DNA of 64,000 bases from Nilaparvata lugens (GCF_014356525.2 NC_052505.1:2786759-2850758), one strand, 5' to 3'. Positions 44,111 to 54,090 are shown, counted from the stretch's first letter. Notes: generated by a model from the letters alone, not told the origin. Numbers and translations are program-made.

Positions 44111-44508
44111 AATGAATCTTGAATCTTGAACTCTTCTTGGAACGTTGATAATTAACTTGGATGCTAACCAATTAAAAACGTCATTGTGGTGCCAAACGAG
44201 GCCCTGTGATTTTTTTTCGAAAATGGGCGCGAATAATTGATTACAATGGCTCTGCAATTGACCAACAAAACAGCAACCCTTCCTGCCAATAGCAGATGAG
44301 ATATACTGTGAGAATCTACTAGCTAAATCTCCCAAAAACTGCATGCGGGGTGGGGTGGGGCGCTGATATAGCAGGCTTCCAGCGACTATAAATTTTGTCT
44401 AAAAGAAACGGGGATTTTTTCCTTCTACCAACATTCTTCCACTCATTGAATCACACTCACTTCAATCCTGCTATGCTCGTGAAGGTCCGACTATATTCAC
44501 TTTAACCA
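44111..44508. other. Intron sequence, second copy of the LINE-flanking repeat
   Basis: 44113-44215 repeats 43153-43250 (GAATCTTGAACTCTT-TTGGAACGT, AATTAAAAACGTCATTGTG, ACGAGGCCCTGT). The rest is not recognised. Confidence 0.4.
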
Positions 44509-44888
44509 TAGAGAAAAGATAGCATAAGAAGATATCCCATGGTCAGTAGAAATCTCTCAGTTTGAAAGTTTTGTATCAAATTATGATGTTGTGTATCACC
44601 ACAAAATGATACAGTATCAACACAATATGATAATAACGTAGAGAAAAGATAGTATCAGAAGATAATATCCTATGGTCAGTAGAAATCATTCAGTTTGGAA
44701 GTTTTGTATCGAATTATGGTGTTGTGTATCACCACAAAATGATACAGTATCAACACAATATGATAATACCTTAGAGAAAAGATAGTATCAGAAGATACCG
44801 CATGGTCAGTAGAAATCATTCAGTTTGGAAGTTTTGTATCAAATTATGTTGTTGTCAATTTGAGATGATACAGTATCACCACAATATG

Positions 44889-45458
44889 ACTAGTAATTCT
44901 GTGAACAGTAGACCTCGCGCTCAGTAAGTTACATTGACCTGTTGTTATGTTTTCCCAATCATTAATAAATAATTTATCAATTTAAAATGTCTAGAAGAAA
45001 TCCTAAATAAACATAGAGCTTTCTGTCCTATCGTACCGTGACGTGTCGTCCCGGAATGTGAGTGTGAGCGCTGTTATCAGGTCTGGCTGCAACTGTCTAC
45101 AACGTTCATGGAAATATACATTTTCAAGATGTTCGATGTTTTTGAACGAGTAGTATTATAGTCAACTGTCCACTAGACAGCTGATTCATGATGAATAATT
45201 CCAAAGTCTGATTTTTACGTTAATATTGGCGTTCAGAGGAGACTACTTTTCCTTTTGTATTATCCTTGAAATGCAAAATTTCCAAAAACCTTGTATATAC
45301 GTCGACGCGCAATTTGAAAAGGAACATACCTGTCGAATGTAATAAAAATCTATTGCCGCGTTTCGCTGTAAATGCGGAACATAAATATAAACATAAAAAC
45401 ATAAAGAGAAATGCAAAACCGTCCACTTGAATCTTAGACCTTACTTCGCTCGGTCAAT
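44889..45458 (-). mobile_element. C7: C element inserted in the tandem array
   Basis: CTAGTAATTCTGTGAACAGT-AGACCTCGCG at the left and TTACTTCGCTCGGTCA at the right. The array words on either side (CACAATATGA and TAATACCATAGAGG) rejoin if it is removed. 44930-45160 is not shared with other C copies. Confidence 0.7.
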
Positions 45459-45548
45459 AATACCATAGAGGAAAGAAAGTATCATATGATATCCCATGGT
45501 TAGTAGAAATCTTCCACTTTGGAAGTTTCGTATCAAAAAGATAATTAT

Positions 45549-45760
45549 GGTTGTCCAAAGATTGTCAGTTTGGTGTAAGGGTAAGCATTCCTGACCAGCA
45601 ATATTGTGAGGTACTGGGTTCGATTCCCGGGCTGTCAAATAATTTTTGTATAGTAGCGCTCATCGAATTCCCATCTAGCTGTTTACCCTGTTGTCAATAT
45701 TTGCAGTAGCAGAAATCTTCGGGGTCATTTACAGTGTTTAATTGGGATTTTCGTTTAATA
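45549..45760 (+). mobile_element. tRNA-derived SINE
   Basis: 212 bp with RNA polymerase III signals: A box TGGTGTAAGGGTA at 45571 and B box GGTTCGATTCC at 45617-45627, spaced as in a tRNA gene. They are followed by a non-tRNA 3' half (CATCGAATTCCCATCTAGCT, CAATATTTGCAGTAGCAG, TTTTCGTTTAATA). ATAATTAT flanks it at 45541-45548 and 45761-45768. The absence of a proper acceptor stem and the repeated 3' half exclude a functional tRNA gene. Other copies: 58288-58512 (minus) and 24533-24632 (partial). Confidence 0.85.
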
Positions 45761-46066
45761 ATAATTATAACGATGGTGTTGTGTATCAAGTTGGAATGAT
45801 ATTGTATCATATTATGTTGATACTGTATCATTTCATGGTGATACTGTATCATTTATGGTGATATCATAGAGAAACGATATTTATGTTCCACATTTGACCG
45901 TTAATTAAGCCTATACTTAGTTAAAGTATAGTTGGGATTTGAGTTCTATTAATGTTCTATTTAAGTGCTATTTAATGTGCTGTTTCAAGCTCCGTAAAGT
46001 TCAGTAGGGTGAGACAAAATACAAAATACAGTGTTTGTCACACCTAGTTCAGACATCCATTTAATA

Positions 46067-46322
46067 ATAGCATAGAGAAAAGATAGCATAAGAAGATATA
46101 CCATGGTATAAGTCGTTATAAGTCGTTTATGTTCCAAATTTCAAGCCATTTTTTGTTTGATTGAAGCCGATTACTGTCGACTGCTGTTTTGGCCGAGTGA
46201 GAATGTGAGAACTGTACAGTGTGAGAAGGAACCACTGGGACTATCAGCTTGATTTGACCGTGAAATCTGTAACCTAAACGCCCTATGCCATGATATCTTA
46301 TCAAGCTACCTGTTATCCTATT
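46067..46322. mobile_element. E3: E-family MITE
   Basis: ATAGCATAGAGAAAAGATAG-CATAAGAAGATATACCATGG at the left and AACGCCCTATGCCATGATAT at the right. A short local duplication of GTCGTTTA/GTCGTTATAA lies near 46110. Confidence 0.75.
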
Positions 46323-46324
46323 AT

Positions 46325-46705
46325 AGTAAGCAATCTCTGTATTCATATATATTTATATCTGGTTATTTATGCTCAACGGATCTCGAAAACGGCTCTAACG
46401 ATTTTCACGGAATTTGGAACATAGTAGGTTTATGATATGAAAATTCGATTGCACTGGGTCTCATCCTTGGGAAAACTCGCTGAAAGACATTGAAAGGATA
46501 AAAGGATTAGCTGAAAACAGCTGTGGATAGTAAAAAAGTGAGTGAGCGAGTGAGTATGTGGAAAATCAAAATATCACATCCCCGAAATTCATAATATGAC
46601 ATAAAATAGCCAGCTGTGAAATATAAACACGACCATTTTAGAGAATTGTGTTCTGTTTATCAATAAATGAGAATAACGAACAGGTCGGAGCCCCGATATT
46701 CTATG
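46325..46705. mobile_element. H3: H-family arm
   Basis: ATATCTGGTTATTTATG, GATCTCGAAAACGGCTCTAA, CATAGTAGGTTTATGATATG and GGTCTCATCCTTGGGAAAAC match H1. The right end (GTTCTGTTTATCAATAAATG...GGTCGGAGCCCCGATATT) is the complement of the H2 left end. Confidence 0.65.
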
Positions 46706-47364
46706 CTTTAACTCACTTAACGATCTCTCAATAGCAAATAAAACGTCTACAAATCAATAGGTAACATCATTGATAAGCTAACAGCTCACTATAATCTAGG
46801 TATTGTATGACACCTAAAAGGCTATTAATCTACTCCAAACCAATAACCGAGATGTATTCGGTCAGTTAAGTCCGGAACTTAATTTCAAATCCTACCCTCG
46901 AGGGTTTAAAATCACGCTATTTTAAGTTCTGGACTTTGATAGAACCTTGACTCGGAACCTCGGAAAGAGGCGAGAATTTAATTCAAGTTCTGGATTTTTA
47001 AATCCTCCACTCAGGAAACGGAATTATAAACTCCAGAGTCTTATGTGATCACTGATCAATTCCTCGACTAGTGAATTTTCTGACTCCGAAGTTAAAGACC
47101 GGAACTGGTTGAAGTCTGGAACTCAGTTAAATTCCGATCTTGGAAGCCGGCCCCAAGTAAACAGGTCTAGGGTTAGATCATTGGTTTTATTCACTGGTCT
47201 CTTGTGAAGGGAAAAGTTATGCAATACACCAAAAAAGGAGCCTGTTAGATTTTAATCTTGATTAAATGCCAGAAGAACTAGTCAGAAAAGCCTTTCCAGA
47301 AATAATAATTCTCATATTGGTTCTCTTAAATTTGATCATGATTGGAATTTAAAAGGTTTTTATG
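46706..47364. mobile_element. O-related, heavily decayed MITE sequence
   Basis: 46850-47160 has repeated GGAACTTAATT, TTTAAATCC, CCGGAACT and AAGCCGGCCCC words, similar to the ends of O at 50981-51828. 47225-47360 looks like a decayed N-type element (GATTTTAATCTTGATTAAAT / TTTGATCATGATTGGAATTT). No coding. Confidence 0.35.
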
Positions 47365-48107
47365 TCATATTCATCCAATTTCAGCTGTTTCACATGCATG
47401 AAATCTAGCCGGTATATAGCTGATTATAAAACAAATAAACATATGACTTCCATCACATCATACTATACTGTAATAAAAATCAAAAGTTTCCTTTACAGTC
47501 GAGTATGTTTCCTAGTTCCGAAATGGGAACAGCAGAACTTTTAGTGTAGTTGAAAAGTTGATATTGTGGTAATTATTCATATTAAATGAAAAAGACTAAG
47601 AAATTGTCAAAAAACCACTGATTTATTGATAATTAGAAAGACCGGTTTCGGTTATTACACCATTGTCAATCTCTGATAAACTGCACTGATAGTCTATCAG
47701 AGATTGACAATGGTGTAATAACCGAAACCGGTCTTTCTAATTATCAATAAATCTGTGGTTTTTGACAATTTCTTAGTCTTTTTCATTCAACAGCAGAACT
47801 GGTAAAAAAAACCGCCTTTTAGCGCTCCAGATGGAAGTTTTGTCAACTATAATCAAGAAGTTCCTGATTTGGAATTTGTAAACTAGATTATGTTCATAGT
47901 ATGCATGTATAAGCTTCAGCACAATCAAATAAGGTTTTCTATTTTCCAAAAATTCTTCTCTACATTATTATGTCGAAAAATAGTTTAAGTTACTTGGACA
48001 TGGATCTCTCTTGCAGGCCTGAATAAAACTCTAGTCTCGGCTAACGCCTCGTCTAGATTCATCATTCTTGCCCTGCAAAAGGGCCCTTCCCGTCCTTGTG
48101 ACGTAAT
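47365..48107 (-). mobile_element. R3: R-family element carrying T6
   Basis: Reversed relative to R2: ACATGCATGAAATCTAGCCG, CAGTCGAGTATGTTTCCTAG, TTCCGAAATGGGAACAG, then T6, then AGTTTTGTCAACTATAATCA, AGTTCCTGATTTGGAATTTG and CGTCCTTGTGACGTAATA. The right 138 bp is inside the 1.395-kb duplication. Confidence 0.7.
47540..47788 (-). mobile_element. T6: two-headed T insertion with 12-bp target duplication
   Basis: Left part is the complement of the T tail and R-like unit (TTTTAGTGTAGTTGAAAAGT...GACCGGTTTCGGTTATTACA...CTCTGATAAACT). The right part is a forward R-like unit ending TTTTTCATTC. Flanks AACAGCAGAACT at 47528-47539 and 47789-47800 are identical. Confidence 0.9.
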
Positions 48108-49010
48108 AGTATATTTCGCACCTAGAGACTTTTCCGGCTCGAAATCGGTTTTCAAGCTTAGAAAAGATTGAGAGCCGGAAACACATTTTTGCCCGTGGTG
48201 CGAACTCTATTTTTCACCACACGAAAAAATAAACAATAATTATATATGAGAATAATATTGTTTATGAGGCACTTCCAAAAAGAAAACTGAAAGGTCATAG
48301 CTCTAGCAAATCTGAGGTAATTTGAATATCAGGAAATATAAGTATATTCAAGTATATATTGTCCAAGTATATTTATTCTCTACCTGATTTGTCTAAATAA
48401 CCTAAAAGTTTATGTTTAATCATGATTTAATGTGGGAGGTTGAGTTTATTCCGATGTACTTTCCGATTCCTTAGATTCCGATGAACTTTGGAAATGCTTG
48501 TACGATATACTTTATACTTTTTATTCTTTCAAATTACAATAAGATGATATTATTATAAATGTTTTGATTCTTGTATAATGAAAAGTTTTTTGATCAGCTG
48601 TTTTAGCGCACTTGAAATTTGGCTAATCTGAATGTCAACAATGCTTGTCATTGACTGCGGAAGTTTAGGTTAGAAGTTCTATCCTACTCTGAAAATCGAA
48701 TTTGAATAATTTATAAAATATCTTATCTGTATCCCATTCACCGAAATAAAATGATTGTATCTCATTCCAGAGTACTTTATTCAATTCTAGAAGCATAAAC
48801 TGATTCCGTTTGTAAAATCTACGTTTTTATAAACTATTTTGTGAAAACGTACACATCAAAATCATCAAATCAGAATCAGCTGACTTCAAGGTTATTTTAC
48901 AGCCCTAGGGCCGTGAAAATTTTACCGGCCTGGTCAGAAAACAATCACTTTCGGCCTCCATATGACGCACGAAAACCAGCTCATTACATCCAAGGGGGGC
49001 GAAAAATACT
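48108..49010. mobile_element. F3: F-family element (duplicated at 49503-50406)
   Basis: Ends AGTATATTTCGCACC and GGGGCGAAAAATACT, about 15-bp inverted repeats. The left hairpin is shorter than in F1. The interior is as in F2 (GGTTAGAAGTTCTATCCTAC, TTTGATCAGCTGTTTTAGCG, CCCTAGGGCCGTGAAAATTT). The 60-codon frame near its right end (48841-49023) is not conserved in F2 and is not called. Confidence 0.75.
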
Positions 49011-49013
49011 ATT

Positions 49014-49292
49014 ATGCAACTGAGCCTTAAGCACATCTCAGAAAAGAGAATTCCATTCCATCGACCCATCGAAATATGGTTCCCTAATTTACTAGCGAAG
49101 AATAATATTGTAGCTTATATTTCTTCTGGAAGAATACTTAGCGCAAAGATACTTGTTCAGTTCGAAAGTGCGAACAGAATGATTACGCAACTTTTTAATA
49201 TTACAGAAGCAGGGAAAGAACGTTTAGATGAGAGAATTGCAATTGAATATACAAAAGAAGAAGCGAGCCTTTTTGTTCCGTGTACTTATTAA
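49014..49292 (+). CDS. 92-residue ORF of unknown function next to F3 (duplicated at 50410-50688)
   Basis: ATG at 49014; MQLSLKHISEKRIPFHRPIE, then IWFPNLLAKNNIVAYISSGR, ILSAKILVQF, ending TKEEASLFVPCTY and TAA. In the second copy the ATG is CTG, with two more residue-level differences and the frame open to the same stop. The composition is protein-like and different from the flanks, with no membrane segment or signal peptide. The frame starts only 4 bp inside the F3 boundary, so this is probably the C-terminal part of a longer protein whose start was lost. The following GAGGGGGTGGAGC and GCGAAGCATGCC words resemble the 3' hairpins of Helitron-type elements. I do not recognise the protein. Confidence 0.35.
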   Translation: MQLSLKHISEKRIPFHRPIEIWFPNLLAKNNIVAYISSGRILSAKILVQFESANRMITQLFNITEAGKERLDERIAIEYTKEEASLFVPCTY

Positions 49293-49364
49293 TTTCCCAA
49301 AGGTCTCGAGGGGGTGGAGCTATTTAGCAAGTCAGTGAAGGCTAGCGAAGCATGCCTACTTGTT

Positions 49365-50766
49365 ATGTAGAAAAATAGTTTAAGTTACTTGGACATGGAT
49401 CTCTCTTGCAGGCCTGAATAAAACTCTAGTCTCGGCTAACGCCTCGTCTAGATTCATCATTCTTGCCCTGCAAAAGGGCCCTTCCCGTCCTTGTGACGTA
49501 ATAGTATATTTCGCACCTAGAGACTTTTCCGGCTCGAAATCGGTTTTCAAGCTTAGAAAAGATTGAGAGCCGGAAACACATTTTTGCCCGTGGTGCGAAC
49601 TCTATTTTTCACCACACGAAAAAATAAAACAATAATTATATATGAGAATAATATTGTTTATGAGGCACTTCCAAAAAGAAAACTGAAAGGTCATAGCTCT
49701 AGCAAATCTGAGGTAATTTGAATATCAGGAAATATAAGTATATTCAAGTATATATTGTCCAAGTATATTTATTCTCTACCTGATTTGTCTAAATAACCTA
49801 AAAGTTTATGTTTAATCATGATTTAATGTGGGAGGTTGAGTTTATTCCGATGTACTTTCCGATTCCTTAGATTCCGATGAACTTTGGAAATGCTTGTACG
49901 ATATACTTTATACTTTTTATTCTTTCAAATTACAATAAGATGATATTATTATAAATGTTTTGATTCTTGTATAATGAAAAGTTTTTTGATCAGCTGTTTT
50001 AGCGCACTTGAAATTTGGCTAATCTGAATGTCAACAATGCTTGTCATTGACTGCGGAAGTTTAGGTTAGAAGTTCTATCCTACTCTGAAAATCGAATTTG
50101 AATAATTTATAAAATATCTTATCTGTATCCCATTCACCGAAATAAAATGATTGTATCTCATTCCAGAGTACTTTATTCAATTCTAGAAGCATAAACTGAT
50201 TCCGTTTGTAAAATCTACGTTTTTATAAACTATTTTGTGAAAACGTACACATCAAAATCATCAAATCAGAATCAGCTGACTTCAAGGTTATTTTACAGCC
50301 CTAGGGCCGTGAAAATTTTACCGGCCTGGTCAGAAAACAATCACTTTCGGCCTCCATATGACGCACGAAAACCAGCTCATTACATCCAAGGGGGGCGAAA
50401 AATACTATTCTGCAACTGAGCCTTAAGCACATCTCAGAAAAGAGAATTCCATTCCATCGACCCATCAAAATATGGTTCCCTAATTTACTAGCGAGGAATA
50501 ATATTGTAGCTTATATTTCTTCTGGAAGAATACTTAGCGCAAAGATACTTGTTCAGTTCGAAAGTGCGAACAGAATGATTACGCAACTTTTTAATATTAC
50601 AGAAGCAGGGAAAGAACGTTTAGATGAGAGAATTGCAATTGAATATACAAAAGAAGAAGCGAGCCTTTTTGTTCCGTGTACTTATTAATTTCCCAAAGGT
50701 CTCGAGGGGGTGGAGCTATTTAGCAAGTCAGTGAAGGCTAGCGAAGCATGCCTACTTGTTATGTAG
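49365..50766 (+). repeat. Tandem duplication, second copy
   Basis: Offset 1,395 bp, then 1,396 after a one-base insertion (AAAAAATAAAACAAT at about 49622). Other differences seen: TTATGCAAC to TTCTGCAAC (50413), CATCGAAAT to CATCAAAAT, GCGAAGAAT to GCGAGGAAT. Identity is above 99 percent by eye. Confidence 0.95.
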
Positions 50767-51015
50767 AAAATTATAAAAAAGAATATGAGTTTAACAAATG
50801 CTGAGCTCATCGCAGAGCTCTTGTGAGGTCCACGTTATGATGGCAGTGGAGAAATATATTAGAACAGCGTTGCCGACTCTCTACCTTGCCACTGCCTTCT
50901 ATAGAGGATAGCTGATACCGTTATATCTGATGTAACAATGAAAATTTTCTGTCTTGTTGAAAATGGACAATTATCATGTGCCAGTTTCCGAGCTCGGGAT
51001 TTAGCTACGTTCTAG

Positions 51016-51289
51016 CATAGAGAAACAATAAGGAAGTAGATATCCCATGGTATAGGGCGTTTATGCTCCAACTTCTACTGTTATCTAAAGCCGATTACTG
51101 TCGATTATTGTCGATTTTTACTTTTTTGTTGGGGTGAGAGTGTACGAACGGCACAGTATGAGAGTCTCCGAGCGTCACACAGCTTCACGGAAAAGAACTA
51201 CTAGGACTGTCGGCTTGAGATAACAGTAAAAGTTGCGACATAAACGTCCTATACCATGGGATATCTACTTACGCTATTGTTTCTTCATG
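51016..51289. mobile_element. E4: 274-bp E-family MITE with target duplication
   Basis: Ends CATAGAGAAACAATAAGGAA and CTATTGTTTCTTCATG are inverted repeats, continuing through GATATCCCATGGTATAGGGC. GTTCTAG flanks both sides (51009-51015 and 51290-51296), a 7-bp duplication. This copy fixes the ends of family E. Confidence 0.88.
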
Positions 51290-51544
51290 GTTCTAGACTT
51301 TAAACAGCTGGAGTCAGAAAATTGGCTTTCCAAAACGCAGTCACAGTCATAGTCACGTTTAAATTAAATTTTGAAAAACTTGATAATTGAACACAAAATA
51401 AAGTGAAGTGAAAAAAGTGTAAAGTTTCAGCTATTTTGAATTATTTGGGAATGTTTAACTTCGTCAAGGAAAAGCGTTTCCAATATTATAGAAATGAGAA
51501 AATAAAGATTGTTATTTCTGCAATCAAAGACTACGACTATGCTC

Positions 51545-51735
51545 ACTACCTCCGTAAACAAAGTCGTAGTGCATTCGTGTGACGTCAGCACAGGTAGGGC
51601 TCCTACGCCAATGATATATACACTTGCTGATCAATAATATATATCAGCTGAAATCAACAAATTCTTATTGGTGTAGGAGCCCTACCTGTGCTGACGTCAC
51701 ACGAATGCACTACGGCTTTGTTTACGAAGGTAGTG
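51545..51735. mobile_element. 191-bp hAT-like MITE
   Basis: Near-perfect inverted repeats of about 67 bp (ACTACCTCCGTAAACAAAGT at the left, CTTTGTTTACGAAGGTAGTG at the right; inner GTAGGGCTCCTACGCCAAT / ATTGGTGTAGGAGCCCTAC). CTATGCTC occurs at 51537-51544 and 51736-51743, an 8-bp duplication as in hAT elements. Confidence 0.88.
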
Positions 51736-51844
51736 CTATGCTCCGTTTCAGAGAGCCATTTTTCTGACTCCAGCTGATTGAAGTCTAGAACTTAGCTAAA
51801 TCCCAATCTCAGAAACCGGCCCTATATGTTATTCGTTAATAAAT

Positions 51845-52437
51845 AGTATATTTCGCACCTAGAGCAGAAAATGAGATTTTTCCAGCTCGAAATCGGTTTT
51901 CAAGTCCGAGGCCGTAGGCCGAGGACTAGAAAAGATTGAGAGCTGGAAAAACATTTTTGCCCGTGGTGCGAACGATATTTTTCGCCACACTACAGGTATT
52001 GCTGACAAAATAAATAAAGAATACTCGTTAAGCTATCGTACCTATCTCTTGATTTTAGTGGTAGAAGATTTGCAGTCAGGATTTCAGATTCTTTTAAAAT
52101 TTCACTTGGAATACCACAGTCATCTTCAAGCATTTTTGAAAATTCGGAATGCACTAATCAACAATAAATAATTGAATAAAACTGGTTGCGAAGCGAATTA
52201 GTTTGATTCGAAACTGGAACTGAAATCATGGCGACTTCAGCTGATGATGAAAGTGGACACTCGCCCGATCTAGCGGATGACTTATTAACTACTTCCATGA
52301 GCGGCTGCAAAGAGACAACTTTCCGGCCTAGACCGGAAAAGAAACCCTTTTCTGACGTCGTCTGCAAACAAGGTCTTTCAGATCTACGTAGGGACTGGAA
52401 AACAGCTGCTTTCTGTGCAGTGTGGCGAAAATATATT
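51845..52437. mobile_element. F4: F-family element, near-identical to F1
   Basis: Same left hairpin and both opposed ORFs as F1, with a small deletion near 52015. Right end GTGTGGCGAAAATATA. It lies between the end of O and the resumption of B4. Confidence 0.8.
52043..52155 (-). CDS. Crypton/ZMYM-like exon in F4 (copy of 16715-16827)
   Basis: Same minus-strand reading with LLPLKSRDR before AG|GTACGA. I saw no difference from F1 across the exon. Two copies with a preserved frame and donor support a once-coding exon. The tyrosine-recombinase assignment is tentative. Confidence 0.35.
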
Positions 52438-52446
52438 TTCCGATGA
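52228..52446 (+). CDS. Conserved 71-residue-type ORF in F4 (copy of 16901-17116)
   Basis: MATSADDESGHSPDLADD, then LLTTSMSGCKETTFRPRPE, then KQGLSDLRRDWKTAAFCAVW. Differences from F1 are E to A, W to C, W to R, T to R, and the terminal residues. Open throughout. Function unknown. Confidence 0.35.
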   Translation: MATSADDESGHSPDLADDLLTTSMSGCKETTFRPRPEKKPFSDVVCKQGLSDLRRDWKTAAFCAVWRKYIFR

Positions 52447-52625
52447 TTGGATGATACATTTCTATGATTGAAATTTAATTTTCTGTTGATTTATTAAATT
52501 GCTAAAAACCGATCTGGCCAAGTTGCCGGACTGGAGAAAGATAGCTCCATCTGCTTTGTCGAATGATAGACAGGGATGGCAGCACCAATGTTATTCAAAT
52601 ACTGTTATTATAACGTAGACCTCAC

Positions 52626-53191
52626 TAAAGCAGAAAATTTTCAGATAAATCTCATGTACGATGTATATCAGCAATCTTTCTTTTTAATAAAATGAATCGT
52701 CTCATCGAAAAATGATTTATTTTTTCCAATATCTTCCTACAAGGTCTATTGTGTAGCTCTACATCCTTTGTCTCATCATTTTCCCGTGAAATTTATCTTC
52801 ATATCTCAGGGAGATCACTACCTGGATTAGGCCTCATCAAAAATTAATCAAGGGGATTTGGAGTTTTTGTTTGGGGGAATGTCACATAATACTTCCCCCC
52901 TGGAACAACCTAAATCTTTCTCAACTATATATAGCCTTATATTGAACGTTTTGTTATGAGATTGATCCAACTGAAATCCTAATATTGTTTGCCGAATTTT
53001 GGAGACTTGATTATGCAATCAATCGATGTATCTCTGTGATATATGGGATCAATCTAAATTATGGGATCTTTCTATTATTACATTGATTCAAATGAACTCT
53101 AAAAATAATGTTTTGTAAAATTTTGAAAACTTGATTGCGGATCAGTCTATGATGTAGTGAACGTAGGAGTAACAGATGAGATTCGATCCCC
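52626..53191. other. Intron sequence without recognised content
   Basis: Two loosely similar blocks at 52940-53010 and 53080-53150 (GAAATCCTAATATTGTTTGC / GAACTCTAAAAATAATGTTT) suggest an old local duplication. No coding. Confidence 0.35.
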
Positions 53192-53330
53192 TATTTTTAC
53201 TTTCCTTGCCCTATTACCATAGGTAAGGAAAGTATTGCTTTCTGAAAAAAATTAAGGTACCCCAATTTCTGAATTTCTATACGTTTCAAGGTCCCCTGAG
53301 TACAAAAAGTGGTTTTTGGGTATTGGTCTG

Positions 53331-53366
<36 letters not shown>

Positions 53367-54090
53367 GTGTGTGTGTGGTGTGTGTGTGGTGTGGTGTGTG
53401 TGTGTGGTGTGTGGTGTGTGTGGTGTGTGTGTGTGTGTATGTGTATGAGTGTATGTGTGTCTGTGTACACGATATCTCATCTCTCAATTAACGGAATGTC
53501 TTGAAATTTGGAACGTGAGGTCCTTACAATATAAGGATCCGACACGAACAATTTCGATCAAATGCAATTCAAGATGGCGGCTAAAATGGCGAAAATGTCG
53601 CCAAAAACAGGTTTTTCGCGATTTTCTCGAAAATGGCTCCAACGATTTTGATTAAATTCATACCTAAAATAATCATTGATAAGTTATCAACTGCCACAAG
53701 TCCTATATCTGTAAAAATTTCAGGAGCTCCGCCCCATCTATGCAAAGTTTGAGTTTAGATTCCCAATTATTGGGTCTCAGATATAATTTAAACGGAAAAT
53801 TTTGAGTGGAAAAGATTAAGCATGAAAATTTCTTCAATTAATGTCCAGTAACATTTTCACCTAAAATTGAAATTAAGCTCGAAATTCGAAAAAAATGTGA
53901 TTATCAAATTGCAAACTGTTGATTCTATCAAATCATTCACTATGAAGAGATAGCAGACCTCGTATGTCTCCAGCGTTATTGTCCTGGCACCAGCTGGCTT
54001 AGATCTTTGTTTATAAGTAGACTTGTGATGCGCGTGAACACTAACGTCAGGTGATCAATTCTCATAATGGCAAGGTTTTTGAGTCTAGGT
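53192..54090 (+). mobile_element. D4: family D element
   Basis: TTTTTACTTTCCTTGCCCTA at the left, CTAACGTCAGGTGATCAATT-CTCATAATGGCAAGG at the right. The microsatellite (53331-53440) is TA followed by GT broken into GTGTGTGG units, unlike the purer tracts in D1 and D3. Confidence 0.8.

Larger units (their letters stand above)
44509..45903 (+). repeat. E-related tandem array, units of about 130 bp, interrupted by a C element and a SINE
   Basis: Units start TAGAGAAAAGATAG at 44509, 44639 and 44772, with GATATCCCATGGTCAGTAGA, TTTTGTATCAAATTATG and TGTATCACCACAAAATGATA. A fourth unit starts near 45464 after the C insertion and is split by the SINE; a fifth begins near 45866. The first 30 bp of each unit is the E terminal repeat. 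Confidence 0.8.
47970..49364 (+). repeat. Tandem duplication, first copy (1,395 bp)
   Basis: Runs from ATGTCGAAAAATAGTTTAAG to the word ATGTAGAAAAATAG that opens the second copy. Contains the end of R3, F3 (48108-49010) and the short ORF region 49014-49364. It differs from the second copy at only a handful of positions. Confidence 0.95.
50981..51828. mobile_element. O: MITE inside B4, itself split twice
   Basis: CCAGTTTCCGAGCTCGGGAT-TTAGCTACGTTCTAG at the left pairs with AGAACTTAGCTAAATCCCAA-TCTCAGAAACCGG at the right. The inner AACAGCTGGAGTCAGAAAAT and TTTTTCTGACTCCAGCTGAT also pair. E4 interrupts the left arm and the hAT-like MITE lies in the loop. Confidence 0.75.
50823..52625. mobile_element. 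B4: B element containing O, E4, a hAT-like MITE and F4
   Basis: Left end GTGAGGTCCACGTTATGATG, with CGTTGCCGACTCTCTACCTT; right end TGTTATTATAACGTAGACCT-CAC, with GCTTTGTCGAATGATAGACA. The B interior is interrupted from about 50981 to 52440. Confidence 0.8.

Noticed and set aside
45549..45640. Functional tRNA gene
   Set aside because: A and B boxes are present, but there is no paired acceptor stem, the 3' part is a shared SINE body, and two other copies exist with target duplication.
48841..49023. 60-codon ORF in F3 (and 50237-50419) as a gene
   Set aside because: The frame is broken in the related F2 copy at 18340-18476, and the sequence there is a palindromic element end.
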